A DNA stretch of 64,000 bases. Source: Xanthomonas dyei (lineage in GTDB: Bacteria > Pseudomonadota > Gammaproteobacteria > Xanthomonadales > Xanthomonadaceae). Positions 53,305-63,290 of the stretch are shown piece by piece; the first letter of the stretch is position 1; each line of letters opens with the position of its first letter. The stretch lies in assembly GCF_002939865.1 (NCBI RefSeq), contig NZ_MDEE01000001.1, forward strand, positions 519,701 through 583,700, in the 5' to 3' direction. Position numbers and translations under genes: made by a program. The notes below the pieces were generated by a model. The model saw nothing but the letters and a program-made list of their open reading frames with translations. It had not been told where the DNA came from and did not search any database.

Positions 53305-56300
53305 CTATGAAGTAGCGCCATCACCAGGCGAGGACCCGCGCGATTTCTCAAAAATTTCGAAAGCCAGATGCTCACTGGCTGCAGAACGAAACTCACGATC
53401 GGTCATGATCCTTGAGAAAATCTCTTCGTTGCCCTCCATTCGCTCAATGAAAAGCTCATCAAGCACCCTTCCCAGGTACGCAGTGAAGTCGGAGAGGTTG
53501 TTTGCCTTTGCCGCTTCCCTGATCTGCTCACTGGCTTCGGCCGACACTTTGATCTGATCGAAGAACAGCTGATCTGCCTCGTTGAAGTCAGTACCGAATC
53601 GGGTATTCAGCTTTTCCACCAAACTCGACAGGGAAACTTCTTCATCAGCCACACGGGACGTGCCGACATCGGTAGGCCCCTTCAGTGAATACACCTCGCC
53701 TTGAGCTAGATCAATGGAGCCATCGGTGAGCTGCTGCATACGGTAGTAGCGCAGGCTCACCTCATCATCCAGCACGAACGCCTTGCCATCGTCGGCCGGC
53801 GGTAGCTTGGTCATGAGGTTGCGCACGAATGTATAGAGCTTTTCTAGATCGCTGTCCTGATAAGGCACGATCTGCGACAGGAAGGCATACAGGTTGCGAT
53901 AAGCCGTCAGCTGCCCGCGAAATTCGTCCTGCTTCTCCTCTAACTGCGTCTTGAAGCGCTGCACGACCGCATCAAGCACTGCATTCATTTGCTTGTGGTC
54001 GCTACCGGAATGCTCGCGCTTCGGGCGGTACCAGGCTTGGGCGAAGGCATCCACGTCAGCCGGAGTAAAGATCGCCGGCGCCAGCAGCTTGTGTTGGAGT
54101 TCGGACAGCTTCTCCGGCCCGGCATTCTCGCCAATCGGCGTGCTCTCGTAGTACGGCTTGAACGCCTTGTGGATCTCCTCTTCCTTGTTCACAAAATCCA
54201 GCACCAGGGTGCGCTTTTTGCCTGGGGCCATGCGGTTGAGCCGCGACAATGTTTGCACCGCTTGCACGCCAGCCAGCTTTTTGACCACATACATGGTCTG
54301 CAGCAACGGCTGGTCGAAGCCGGTCTGGTATTTCTCGGCCACCAGCAGCACGCGGTAGTCGTCGCGCTCGAAGGCTTCCGGCAGTTCGCTTTCTGCCAGC
54401 CCGTCATTCATGGCCACTTCGGTGTAGCTCGCACCTGGATCCTCCGGGTCTTCCACCGTGCCAGAAAACGCCACCAGCGAGCGAATGCCGTCGTAGCGGT
54501 TGCCCTTGATGTAACGGTCGAAGGCCAGCTTGTACTTCACGGCCGCCAGCCGCGAGCCCGTGACCACCATCGCCTTGGCGCGGCCGCCCAGTTCGTGCAT
54601 CACGTGCAGACGGAAGTGCTCCACGATCACCGACACCACTTGCTCGATATTGACCGGGTGCAGCTCCATGTACCGGGTCAGCGCCTTGGCGGCCTGCTTG
54701 CGCGATACCTCCGGGTCGTTCTCCACCTGCTTGATCAAGCCAAAGAAGCGCTTGTACGTGGTGTAGTTAGCCAGCACGTCCATGATGAAGCCTTCCTCGA
54801 TAGCCTGGCGCATGCTGTATTCGTGGAACGGTGACTCGCCCGACGGCCCCGGCGTGTCGAACAACACCTTGGTCTTGAACTTGGGCGTGGCAGTGAATGC
54901 GAAGAAGCTGAGGTTGGGCTGGCGGGCACGCTTCTGTGCCTCACGCAAGATCGCCGCGCGGGTGGCCTCATCAAGCTCGTCATCCTCTTCGTCCGACAGC
55001 TGCGCGGCCACCGCCGCTTCAATGCCGTCGCGGTTGAGCATGCCGCGCAGGGTCATGGCCGTTTCGCCGCTCTGCGAGGAATGCGCCTCGTCCACGATCA
55101 CCGCAAAGCGCTTGCCGGCCGTATCAAGCTTGACGTCCTCACCATCGGCTTCCAGCCGCGCCAGCGCACGGGCGATGAAGGGGAACTTCTGGATGGTGCT
55201 GATGATGATCGGCGTGCCGCCAGACAAGGCACGCGCCAACTGCCGGGTGTCCTCGTCGATCTTCTCCACCACGCCGGTCTTGTGCTCGAACTGGTAGATC
55301 GTGTTCTGCAGCTGCTGGTCCAGCACGCGGCGGTCAGTCACCACCACCACCGAATGGAACACCTTTTCCTCATGGGCGTCGTGCAGGCTGGCCAGCCGAT
55401 GCGCCAGCCAGGCAATGGAATTGGACTTGCCCGACCCGGCCGAGTGCTGCACCAGGTAGTTGTGGCCTGAGCCATGCGCACGCGCGTGGCCCACCAGCCG
55501 ACGCACCGCATCGAGCTGGTGATAGCGCGGGAAGATCATCGTCTCCTTGCGCACCGTGCGCACGCCTTTGTCGGTGGTGATCTGGCGTTCCTTGATTTCT
55601 AAGTGCATGAAGCGCTGCAGGATGTCCAGTAGGCTATCTGCGTTCAGCACTTCATCCCACAGGTAATGGGTTTTCCAGTTGCCTGGCACGGGTGGGTTGC
55701 CCGCACCATGCACATGACCACGATTGAAAGGCAGAAACACGGTCTCGCGCCCTTTGAGCCGGGTCGCCATCCAGGCCTCGTCCGGGTCCACGGCAAAATG
55801 CACCAGCGCGCGGTGCTTGAAGGCGAACAGCCTGTCGCGCTCATCGCGGTCGTGCTGGTACTGGTGAATGGCCTCGCCTGCACGCTGCCCGGTCAATGGA
55901 TTTTTCAGTTCCACCGTGACCACCGGCAGGCCGTTGACTGCCAGGGTGACGTCGATGATGCAACGCCTTGGCTTACCGTCCGGCCGCTTGAGCACCGAAG
56001 TAAACGCCACCTGCCGCGTGATGGTCAGGCGGTTGTGCGCATACTTTGCTGCGGCCTCGGGATTCATGCCGGAATTGGGACGGAAGTACGCCAAGCGCAA
56101 CGTCTTGCCATAGCACTTGAAGCCATGGCGCAGCACGTGCAGCGCGCCCTTGATCTCCAGCTCCTTGGTCAGCGCCTCCAGTACGGTCGCCTGGGTCCGC
56201 GCACCCAGCAGCGTTTCAAGCTGCTGCCAACGCGTGGGCTGGCTGTCCTTGATGAAACCGGTCACATCCGCCGGAAACAGCGCCAGAGTTTCGTCGTAGT

Positions 56301-56388
56301 CAGCGGGCTGGCGCTTCTGGTAACCGCCCGATGCGAGCAAACCGACCTCGATGGCGGTTTCAAATGCGTGTTCGGAATGGCCGGACAT
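53305..56388 (-). CDS. hsdR: Type I restriction enzyme subunit R, HsdR (1027 aa)
   Basis: Translocase and endonuclease subunit. The N-terminal PD-(D/E)xK nuclease part is at about residues 150-190 (IIDVTLAVNGLPVVTVELKNP). The SF2 helicase core has Walker A QHSAGSGKSNS, DEAH box VIVDEAHSSQSG, FTATPKFKT, and motif VI QTLSRLNRMAPGKKRT. The C-terminus is helical and would dock on HsdM. It starts 11 bp after hsdS and is the last gene of the operon. All key motifs are intact, so it should be active. Confidence 0.95.
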   Translation of the reverse strand: MSGHSEHAFETAIEVGLLASGGYQKRQPADYDETLALFPADVTGFIKDSQPTRWQQLETLLGARTQATVLEALTKELEIKGALHVLRHGFKCYGKTLRLAYFRPNSGMNPEAAAKYAHNRLTITRQVAFTSVLKRPDGKPRRCIIDVTLAVNGLPVVTVELKNPLTGQRAGEAIHQYQHDRDERDRLFAFKHRALVHFAVDPDEAWMATRLKGRETVFLPFNRGHVHGAGNPPVPGNWKTHYLWDEVLNADSLLDILQRFMHLEIKERQITTDKGVRTVRKETMIFPRYHQLDAVRRLVGHARAHGSGHNYLVQHSAGSGKSNSIAWLAHRLASLHDAHEEKVFHSVVVVTDRRVLDQQLQNTIYQFEHKTGVVEKIDEDTRQLARALSGGTPIIISTIQKFPFIARALARLEADGEDVKLDTAGKRFAVIVDEAHSSQSGETAMTLRGMLNRDGIEAAVAAQLSDEEDDELDEATRAAILREAQKRARQPNLSFFAFTATPKFKTKVLFDTPGPSGESPFHEYSMRQAIEEGFIMDVLANYTTYKRFFGLIKQVENDPEVSRKQAAKALTRYMELHPVNIEQVVSVIVEHFRLHVMHELGGRAKAMVVTGSRLAAVKYKLAFDRYIKGNRYDGIRSLVAFSGTVEDPEDPGASYTEVAMNDGLAESELPEAFERDDYRVLLVAEKYQTGFDQPLLQTMYVVKKLAGVQAVQTLSRLNRMAPGKKRTLVLDFVNKEEEIHKAFKPYYESTPIGENAGPEKLSELQHKLLAPAIFTPADVDAFAQAWYRPKREHSGSDHKQMNAVLDAVVQRFKTQLEEKQDEFRGQLTAYRNLYAFLSQIVPYQDSDLEKLYTFVRNLMTKLPPADDGKAFVLDDEVSLRYYRMQQLTDGSIDLAQGEVYSLKGPTDVGTSRVADEEVSLSSLVEKLNTRFGTDFNEADQLFFDQIKVSAEASEQIREAAKANNLSDFTAYLGRVLDELFIERMEGNEEIFSRIMTDREFRSAASEHLAFEIFEKSRGSSPGDGATS

Positions 56389-56399
56389 GCGGGGAATCC

Positions 56400-57683
56400 T
56401 TATCCGTTGAGTTCGGGGAGCTGGCCGGTGACGGCGGCGGTGACTAATGCAGCGCGATATTCAGCAAGGAGTTGGCAACTCCTCTCAACTTCACCAATGA
56501 CAATCGAGTCTCGCTGATCTTGACCTATCAGAAATTCCGATATGGCTTCTTGTTCTTCAACAGGCGGCCTTAACACCATCAGCGCCTTTGTACCGTCCTG
56601 GTTAAGGATTGCGAGAGTGTTGCCATTTGAAGTCATCCGAACCTCATTGCGAAATCCCTCGAGGAAATACGCTAAAAATTGGGGACTGTTCCGATCCTTC
56701 ATTATCATGGCGTTGACTTGCTGATTAGCAGACCCTGGTTCTTTTGCGATAGCGACTTTTCCCAGAGTCGCTCCGATCGCCACTAGGAACACGGTGCCGG
56801 ATGGATACAGCGAGGCGACGCCATCGTCGATTGCCGTAGAAGAAATCTTTCGCTCGGAATCGCATAGCTCTATACCATCGCCAAAGTCTCCCGGAGTGAA
56901 CCAATTGACGTCCCCGTCTGTGAAGTAATCTGCAAGAGCCGATGGAGGTGTTCTGCCGGTTGTGACCTTTCGCGTAACTCGCCGTAATTGGAGCAAATCC
57001 CAATGAGAGGGAATATCACCCAGCCAGTCGACGCCCGACGGCTTCATCGGCACGTCTGGATTTAGGCCCTTGGTGACAGCGCGGGTAATCAGGGCTTGGC
57101 GCTTTTCCGCCAGCCGCTCCTGCAGCGCCTGCTTCTTTTCGATCAGGGCATCGATGCGCGCGGTCTTGTCGTCCAGGAAGCGAGCGATGCGTTGCTGAGC
57201 AAGTAGCTCGGGGATGCTGACGCGCATATCAAGGTACCTTCCCAGGTCAAGATTCTGGATTCCCGTACTCTGCTTGATATGGGGATAAGTACCGCGTCCC
57301 GTATAAATCGCCAACATCAAGTAATTGAGATAAGCAGGATCAATCCCTGACGCTGGGCGACAACGGGCAAGGAAGTTAGACGTCACGCTGGGACGGTCAT
57401 CATCAAACAATGCCGTTCGACCCACGAGTTGCTTCTCGCCACCTCCGGACTTCTCCATCACAAGATCACCGGGACGCAGCGCGATCTTTTCAAAAACGGC
57501 CGGATCAATGGCTCGCAACGTTCGCTCGCCCTCATTCAGGCGGCCAGATTGACCATCGAAGTCAGCCGCACGGATGCAGATAACATCAGCTTCGCCGTCA
57601 GGCTCACTTCCCCAGGCGCCGTTCTTGCAGCTTTCGAACGCCCACTTCAGGCGATGCTCTTGTTTGCCGCTGCAAAAAATCAC
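56400..57683 (-). CDS. hsdS: Type I restriction specificity subunit, HsdS (427 aa)
   Basis: Recognises the bipartite DNA target for the methylase/restriction complex. Two target-recognition domains can be seen: residues about 10-165 and about 215-395 (SGVDWLGDIPSHWDLLQLRR). Each is followed by a conserved helix (LLAQQRIARFLDDKTARIDALIEKKQALQERLAEKRQALITRAVTKG, and EEQEAISEFLIGQDQRDSI). The start is GTG, overlapping the rhuM stop (GTGA). Recognition domains are expected to differ between strains. Confidence 0.93.
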   Translation of the reverse strand: MIFCSGKQEHRLKWAFESCKNGAWGSEPDGEADVICIRAADFDGQSGRLNEGERTLRAIDPAVFEKIALRPGDLVMEKSGGGEKQLVGRTALFDDDRPSVTSNFLARCRPASGIDPAYLNYLMLAIYTGRGTYPHIKQSTGIQNLDLGRYLDMRVSIPELLAQQRIARFLDDKTARIDALIEKKQALQERLAEKRQALITRAVTKGLNPDVPMKPSGVDWLGDIPSHWDLLQLRRVTRKVTTGRTPPSALADYFTDGDVNWFTPGDFGDGIELCDSERKISSTAIDDGVASLYPSGTVFLVAIGATLGKVAIAKEPGSANQQVNAMIMKDRNSPQFLAYFLEGFRNEVRMTSNGNTLAILNQDGTKALMVLRPPVEEQEAISEFLIGQDQRDSIVIGEVERSCQLLAEYRAALVTAAVTGQLPELNG

Positions 57684-58756
57684 GTCTCATCTCCGGAATT
57701 CGGCTTACGCGATTTTGCCGAAGGCTTGATCACCTTGCGGGGCTTCAGCGCGTCAGTCGCACTCCGCAAATCCTCCAGATACCGCGCTTCACCGAGCTGC
57801 TCGGCTTCCAGCCGCCGCCGCTCCGCAAACGCGTCGTACTGGCCTTCCGCCCAGTCCAGCGCCTGCTGGCGGCTGACCTTGCCCGCGTTGTCCAGCAACG
57901 GCAGTTCGGTATCGCGCAGGAACTTGTCCAGGAAGCCATCCCAGTCTGCCAGCCGGATGTCCTGCCGGCGCATGGCGCGGAACTCGGCCTGGTCCAGGAA
58001 CATCACGGTGATGCGGTTGAGCGTGTCGATCTCTCGTGCATCCAGGTAATTCTTGGCCGTGCCCACGTCCTGCTTCAGCACGCGGCTGCCCTTCCAGGTG
58101 TTGATGCCCATGTTGGGCTTGGTGGCATCGGCGCGCTGGCGGATGATCTCCGCCGCCGTCAGCTGCGTGGCGGCAAAGTGCACCTTGTTCTGCATGATGG
58201 CGAAGAAGCGCTGCGTGGCCTGGTCACCTTCGCGGTAGTCCACCGCCATGGCGAAGATCTCGCGGATGCGCTGGTACACCCGCGCCTCACTGGCGCGGAT
58301 CTCGCGGATGCGCGCCAGCAGCTCATCGAAATGATCCGCCGGTCCCACATTGCCCTTGAGGCGCTCGTCATCCAGCACAAACCCCTTGACCAGGTACTCC
58401 GACAGCCGGGCTGTGGCCCACTGGCGGAACTCGGTGCCGCGCGCCGACCGCACGCGATAGCCAACGGCCAGGATGGCCTCCAGGCTGTAGTGCTTGGGCC
58501 GGCGGGAGATGGTACGCCCACCCTCCTGGCGAACTTGTAAGTAATCCTTACAGGTTGCCGCCTCGTCCAGTTCGCCTTCGGCATAGATCGCCTTCAGGTG
58601 CTGGGTGATGTTCTGCGGCGTGGTCTGGTACAGCGCGGCGATCTGGGCCTGGGTCAGCCAGACGGTCTCGCCAGCCAACAGCACCCGGATGCCACCCTCG
58701 CCTGCGGCATAGATCAACAGTTCTCCCTCTTTGGCGGCAGTCACGTCCTTGCTCAT
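57680..58756 (-). CDS. rhuM: RhuM-family protein embedded in the type I operon (358 aa)
   Basis: Named after a Salmonella pathogenicity-island gene of unknown function. N-terminus WLTQAQIAALYQTTPQNITQ is a DNA-binding-like helix region, followed by the family block HYSLEAILAVGYRVRSARGT, then EFRQWATARLSEYLVKGFVLDDERLK. The last 80 residues resemble a virulence-associated RhuM/Fic-like tail. It overlaps hsdM at its 5' end and hsdS at its 3' end, both by 4 bp, so it is made together with the restriction subunits. Its effect on restriction is not known. Confidence 0.9.
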   Translation of the reverse strand: MSKDVTAAKEGELLIYAAGEGGIRVLLAGETVWLTQAQIAALYQTTPQNITQHLKAIYAEGELDEAATCKDYLQVRQEGGRTISRRPKHYSLEAILAVGYRVRSARGTEFRQWATARLSEYLVKGFVLDDERLKGNVGPADHFDELLARIREIRASEARVYQRIREIFAMAVDYREGDQATQRFFAIMQNKVHFAATQLTAAEIIRQRADATKPNMGINTWKGSRVLKQDVGTAKNYLDAREIDTLNRITVMFLDQAEFRAMRRQDIRLADWDGFLDKFLRDTELPLLDNAGKVSRQQALDWAEGQYDAFAERRRLEAEQLGEARYLEDLRSATDALKPRKVIKPSAKSRKPNSGDET

Positions 58757-60939
58757 GCCAGCAACCCTTTCAGCAGATCGGCGATCTCGCCTTCCAACTG
58801 CTGGATGTCGGCCTCGATCTGCGGCAAAGGACGCGGCGGCTTGTAGACGTAGAAATGGCGGTTGATCGGGATTTCATAGCCCACCTTGGTCTTGCTGAAA
58901 TCAACCCAGGCATCGGCTACATGGGGGAGCACCTCGCGGCACATGTAGTCGTCGATGGTGCCGCGGAACGCCTCCACAAGGTCATCGTTGGGCTTGTCCG
59001 GACCAAAGGCCATGGGCAGCGGCAGTTCGGTGCCTTCCGGCAAGGGGATGTTCTCGGTATCCCGGAGTTCGCTATCCGGCTCGGGGCGCCCCTTGGCATC
59101 GCGACAGATCTCGGCGTTCGGGTCGCGCTCACCCAGCGCGGCGAAGATTGCTTTTCGAATAGGTGTGGGCAGTTTGGTGCCAGCTTTCTTCGCCATTTTT
59201 TCAAGATCGGCTTCGAATACTTCACGATCCATGTAAAGGCCTTTCCCTGCCAGTCTGGCGAGCAGCTCACGAATGCCCTGCTGCATGGCCTGGCCTTCGG
59301 CAATTTCCTGCCGCGCAGCCTTTTCATCCTTGCGCTTTTTTGAGGTCGCCAGATTGGCGAAGGCGGATTGCTCGTCCAGCCGGGCAACACGCCCGGGCGT
59401 GGCTGTGAAATTCATCCGCAGCGGCCGCTCCACGGTCACCTTTAGGAAGCCGAACTCGCGATTCTCAAAAACACGTGACACCACGCGATTTTCGGTTTCG
59501 CCGGTCTTGTGGTCGATGACCACATCAGCGCTCTCGCCATCGCCGTAATTGCCATAGAGCGTTGTCAGCGCTTCAATCTGCTCATCAGAAATTTCGTTGC
59601 GCTTGTTGTTGAGGCTTTTCTTCATCTTACGGAAGAAACGCGTGCCGTCGATCAACTGCACATAGCCCTGACGCTCTTCCGGCTTGCGATTGGTGACCAG
59701 CCACACGTAGGTGTAGATGCCGGTGTTGTAGAAAAGTTGATCCGGAAGCGCGACGATGGTGTCCAGCCAGTCGTTCTCGATGATCCAGCGCCGGATGTTG
59801 GATGGTCCCGACCCAGCATCACCGGAAAACAACGGAGATCCGTTGAAGACGATTGCGATTTTTGATCCTGGCTTATCAGGATTCCCCTCGTCGTAGGGGT
59901 GCATCTTGGCAATCATGTGCTGCAAAAACAGCAGCGACCCGTCATTGATCGCAGGCAGGCCAGCACCGAAGCGGCCGGCGAAGCCGTGATTGGCATGCTC
60001 GCTCTCGACAACCGTCTTCTGGTCCTTCCACTCCACGCCAAATGGCGGATTGGCAAGCATGTAATGAAATCGCTTGCCCTCAAAACCGTCTCCACTCTTG
60101 CCGTCGCCCAAGGTGTCGCCCTTGACGATATTGGCCGTGTCTTCATCCTTGATCAGCATGTCCGAACAACAGATGGCCCAGGATTCGTCGTTGTATTCCT
60201 GCCCATACAGGTGCAGATGCGCTGCGGCATTCTGCCCAAGAATGAACTTCTCCGACTCGGACAGCATGCCTCCCGTGCCGCACGTCGGATCGTAGATGCT
60301 GCGGACGATGCCAGGCCTGTAAACCTCTTGCTCGCCGGTGTACACCAGGTTAGCCATCAGCCGGATCACCTCCCGCGGGGTGAAATGGTCACCAGCCTCT
60401 TCATTGGCCTGCTCGTTAAAGCGCATCACAAGATGTTCGAACAGATAACCCATCTGCAGGTTATCAATGCGATCTGGATGAAAATCAATATCCGCCATCG
60501 CCTTGATGATGGTGAAGAGCCGGTTACTTGCATCAAGCTTTTCGATCTGATCGGCAAAATTGAAACGCTCAAAAATCCGGCGCACCTCCGGCGAGAAGCC
60601 GTTGATGTAATCCAACAAGTTGGGGGCAATGTTTTCAGAGTCCCCCAGCAATTTCCTGAAGGTGTATGCACTGACGTTGTAGAGCGGATATTTACGTTTG
60701 GGATCAGCCGCCTTGCCGAGTAGCCGGTGCATTGCCTGGCCAGGAGTCTCCTTGGCCAACAGCTTAGCGTGCTGTTTCAGCACGGCGTCTTTGGTCGGCT
60801 CCAACACGCAATCGAGACGGCGTAGCACCACCAGCGGCAACATCACCAGACGATATTGTGGCGGCCGATACGGCCCGCGTAGCCGATTGGCGATCTCCCA
60901 GATTTTCCCTTTAAGCTCCTCGTGAGTCTGATTATTCAT
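58753..60939 (-). CDS. hsdM: Type I DNA N6-adenine methyltransferase, HsdM (728 aa)
   Basis: Methylates adenine at the site chosen by HsdS. The SAM motif is IYDPTCGTGGMLSESEKF, and the catalytic motif NPPFGVEW (NPPF) is intact. The N-terminal helical HsdM domain (EELKGKIWEIANRLRGPYRP) opens the protein. It has a long C-terminal extension (residues about 520-728), somewhat larger than the 500-residue classic enzyme but usual for this subgroup. First gene of the operon hsdM-rhuM-hsdS-hsdR. Confidence 0.95.
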   Translation of the reverse strand: MNNQTHEELKGKIWEIANRLRGPYRPPQYRLVMLPLVVLRRLDCVLEPTKDAVLKQHAKLLAKETPGQAMHRLLGKAADPKRKYPLYNVSAYTFRKLLGDSENIAPNLLDYINGFSPEVRRIFERFNFADQIEKLDASNRLFTIIKAMADIDFHPDRIDNLQMGYLFEHLVMRFNEQANEEAGDHFTPREVIRLMANLVYTGEQEVYRPGIVRSIYDPTCGTGGMLSESEKFILGQNAAAHLHLYGQEYNDESWAICCSDMLIKDEDTANIVKGDTLGDGKSGDGFEGKRFHYMLANPPFGVEWKDQKTVVESEHANHGFAGRFGAGLPAINDGSLLFLQHMIAKMHPYDEGNPDKPGSKIAIVFNGSPLFSGDAGSGPSNIRRWIIENDWLDTIVALPDQLFYNTGIYTYVWLVTNRKPEERQGYVQLIDGTRFFRKMKKSLNNKRNEISDEQIEALTTLYGNYGDGESADVVIDHKTGETENRVVSRVFENREFGFLKVTVERPLRMNFTATPGRVARLDEQSAFANLATSKKRKDEKAARQEIAEGQAMQQGIRELLARLAGKGLYMDREVFEADLEKMAKKAGTKLPTPIRKAIFAALGERDPNAEICRDAKGRPEPDSELRDTENIPLPEGTELPLPMAFGPDKPNDDLVEAFRGTIDDYMCREVLPHVADAWVDFSKTKVGYEIPINRHFYVYKPPRPLPQIEADIQQLEGEIADLLKGLLA

Positions 60940-61011
60940 TACGCCCTGCTAGTCGATATTGTGTAAAACGCGCCTGATTCATTCAGACGAAAAATTTGAG
61001 CCGACGCGCTA

Positions 61012-61901
61012 CTAATCGTCACCCGCCAAGAACCACACTGGTTTGAGCGGAAGGCGTGTACGCGCGCCATCGTCCAATTGCGCATAGTGCGTGGTCCATA
61101 GCTCAACCAACTTTCGAGCGTCGATCAAGTTGATCCGCCGATGCGACTGCCGCGCTTCGTAGTCGGCGTCCTTGGTGAAGCCGGACAATGCGACGAACAA
61201 ACCGACATCGCCATCCCCCAGCACCGCCATAAAGCTGCGCAGGCCCGTCACATCGATCCGCGGCGAGTTGGCATACGCTTGACCTGCACCTTGATGCGCG
61301 GCGGGCGGGTGCCAAGCGGGTCGTTGTAGGCAATGATGTCGGTGCCACCGTCTTTGCCGGGCGGCGCGACCCAGGCAACGTGGTAACCCATCGCCCGCAG
61401 CAGCGAGGCCACAAGTTCCTGGAAGTCATACGGCGGCATCGCAGCGAGGTAAGCCTCGATCTCGGCCCATGCCATTTCTTCGGCTTCTTCCAGCGTGATG
61501 CTGGCCGATTCCTCGGTGAGCTCGCCTTCGGGGTCGTCGACCTCGTCGGCGACGGGCTGGGCGCTCTTCCACTTCTTGTACAGCTGGCCGACCGCGCGAA
61601 TAAATTTCTCTGGATCCGGGTAGGCGTGCAGCGCCGCTTCGCCCTCTGGCGTGAGGGTCCAGATGCCTTTGTCCTTGACCAGCCAGCCGGCCTTGACCGG
61701 CGCCACGGTGCTGAAGCGCACGATCTTCTCGAAGCGACGGCCGCCGGTTTCGTAGTCGCCCGCTTCGTACTCGGTGAGCACGACCTGCTGTTCCAGCGCG
61801 GCCAGCGCATCGGATGCACGCATGCCTTCCGGCTGAGTCTTGAGAATATGGAACAGCGCACGGGTCAATTCCCCCGTGCGATGCCTGCTGATATTGGCCA
61901 T
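61012..61901 (-). pseudogene. mrr: Mrr-type restriction endonuclease, split by a one-base frameshift
   Basis: The 5' part (61248-61901, 217 residues) has the N-terminal winged-helix region (VVLTEYEAGDYETGGRRFEK) and most of the Mrr nuclease core (PYDFQELVASLLRAMGYHV, PGKDGGTDIIAY, IKVQVKR). It then runs into MPTRRGSM and a stop. In the neighbouring frame the sequence continues as YANSPRIDVTGLRSFMAVLG to the stop at 61012. The break is near 61267-61280, just after the catalytic QVK motif. The two frames together give the full domain. A real mutation, a contingency site or a base error would all explain it. Confidence 0.85.
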
Positions 61902-61941
61902 CTACTTCCCCTGTGGCGCGACGTTGGCGCTAGCGCCGTGC

Positions 61942-62250
61942 TTAATGATAGTCGTCTTCACGCTGATGCCTGACGGCCAAAACGGCGACGACCTGATCGC
62001 TTTCCACCTCAAACAGCAGCGCGTAGCCGCTGGCACCCAAGCCGATCACCAGCTCCCGCAAGAACGGGTCTGCCACCCCCGCCTTGCGGCAACTCAACGG
62101 GGCCAGTTCAAGCACGGTGACGCCATCGCCGATGGCCTGCAGCGCGCGCTTGGCCACGGTGAAGTCGCGGTCGGCACGCTGTAGCAGCCAGTCGTAAAGA
62201 CGCGCGAGATCGTCGCGTGCCTGCTGAGTGAAGCGGACAGAAAATCCCAC
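61942..62250 (-). CDS. ParE/RelE-family toxin (102 aa)
   Basis: A plasmid-stabilisation type toxin. MGFSVRFTQQARDDLARLYDWL is the usual N-terminal strand and helix, and RELVIGLGASGYALLFEVE with VAVLAVRHQREDDY is the closing sheet. Starts with GTG, 6 bp after the antitoxin stop. ParE-like toxins act on gyrase and RelE-like ones cut mRNA; the sequence alone favours ParE. Confidence 0.88.
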   Translation of the reverse strand: MGFSVRFTQQARDDLARLYDWLLQRADRDFTVAKRALQAIGDGVTVLELAPLSCRKAGVADPFLRELVIGLGASGYALLFEVESDQVVAVLAVRHQREDDYH

Positions 62251-62256
62251 CTTGGC

Positions 62257-62520
62257 TTAGCCCTTGCGCGCCTTGTCCAGTTGGGACTGCAGCCCGGCCA
62301 GCACATCCTTCGCGTCGATGTACCGGTTGGATGCCTTGGCGCTGTCACGCGAAGCCAGCCCGCGTGCAATGAAGGCTTCCTGCTGCTGGCGCTGCTGCAC
62401 CTGGGCGCGCACGGAGTGCTCGACGAAGCTGGACAGCGTCTCACCCTCCTGCAACACGGCTTCGGCCGCTTCGCGCAGCGCCGGGTCTACGCGGAGCGAT
62501 GGAAGAGATGCGGATTTCAT
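62257..62520 (-). CDS. ParD/YacA-like antitoxin (87 aa)
   Basis: N-terminal ribbon-helix-helix-like region (LPSLRVDPALREAAEAVLQE, then GETLSSFVEHSVRAQVQQR) followed by a helical toxin-binding tail (YIDAKDVLAGLQSQLDKARKG). The ATG at 62520 is preferred over a longer frame. It precedes the toxin by 6 bp, in the standard antitoxin-first order. Confidence 0.88.
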   Translation of the reverse strand: MKSASLPSLRVDPALREAAEAVLQEGETLSSFVEHSVRAQVQQRQQQEAFIARGLASRDSAKASNRYIDAKDVLAGLQSQLDKARKG

Positions 62521-62615
62521 GGCAGACCCAGTGCGTTGCAATTGCGATGCATCATCGCAAGCGAGCGGCGGCGCTTCAAGGTTTTCTTTGCAGACCTAAG
62601 CCGGCGATGTCGCAG

Positions 62616-63266
62616 CTACGTTGATGCGATGTCACGTAGACGCTGAAGCACGATGCTTGCGCGCTCCGGTTCGGCGACCAATCCCGGCAACGCGTTCACA
62701 AAAGCCGGGTTGTCTATTAGCCCTATGAACACATCGGCGACCCACTGCCGAAGGTCTGCATGCTCCACGGCAAACTCTTCCACCAGCTCAGCCCGGCCAT
62801 CGACGACATTGAGCACGTCCTCCAGGTCGTGACTGGAAAGGAAGTCGCTGTTGCCTCGGGTAGCGAAGGCTTCGAGCTTGGTCGCCACGAATGCTGTCGC
62901 TGTCACCAAGCGGATGGACAGGCGATCGCTCAAGGCCACCACTTGCGCCGTCTTTACAGCATGGGCGTACCAGCGGTTGGAGAAGCCAAGCACGCCGGCA
63001 TCCACCGGCATCAGGTCGAAGAGGACGCCCGAGGCTTCGTGTACCCAGCGGCAGACGACGCCGCTGCGCATCTCGCGCGCAAAGCCCTGCGATTCCACAC
63101 GCGCCTCGATGCCGCGGAATCGGGACCAATCAAGATTGACCACCGCATCGACGTCATAGGTGGCGCGGACGCTTTCAGCCAATGGATACGACACCAGCAG
63201 GCCAACGACTGCCCCGCCGAGGAAGACCATGTGGTTGCAACGTTCGCCCAGTGCATCCGCAATCAC
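62616..63266 (-). CDS. Nucleotidyltransferase, AbiEii-like (216 aa)
   Basis: The motif FLGGAVVGLLVSYPLAES, followed by YDVDAVVNLDW, is the nucleotidyltransferase core with its metal-binding Asp residues. FDLMPVDAGVLGF provides the third acidic residue. AbiEii-type proteins are toxins of type IV systems or phage-abortive enzymes. The start is a GTG at 63266; upstream in-frame stops exclude a much longer protein. It follows the winged-helix gene by 24 bp. The partner here is not the usual AbiEi. Confidence 0.75.
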   Translation of the reverse strand: MIADALGERCNHMVFLGGAVVGLLVSYPLAESVRATYDVDAVVNLDWSRFRGIEARVESQGFAREMRSGVVCRWVHEASGVLFDLMPVDAGVLGFSNRWYAHAVKTAQVVALSDRLSIRLVTATAFVATKLEAFATRGNSDFLSSHDLEDVLNVVDGRAELVEEFAVEHADLRQWVADVFIGLIDNPAFVNALPGLVAEPERASIVLQRLRDIAST

Positions 63267-63290
63267 ACGCAGATGCGGTAGTTAGGATCA

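Noticed and set aside
53001..53396. In-frame extension of the XAC0095-like gene to 53396
   Set aside because: It runs through the terminator and inverted repeat and into hsdR, and a strong ribosome site precedes the ATG at 53000.
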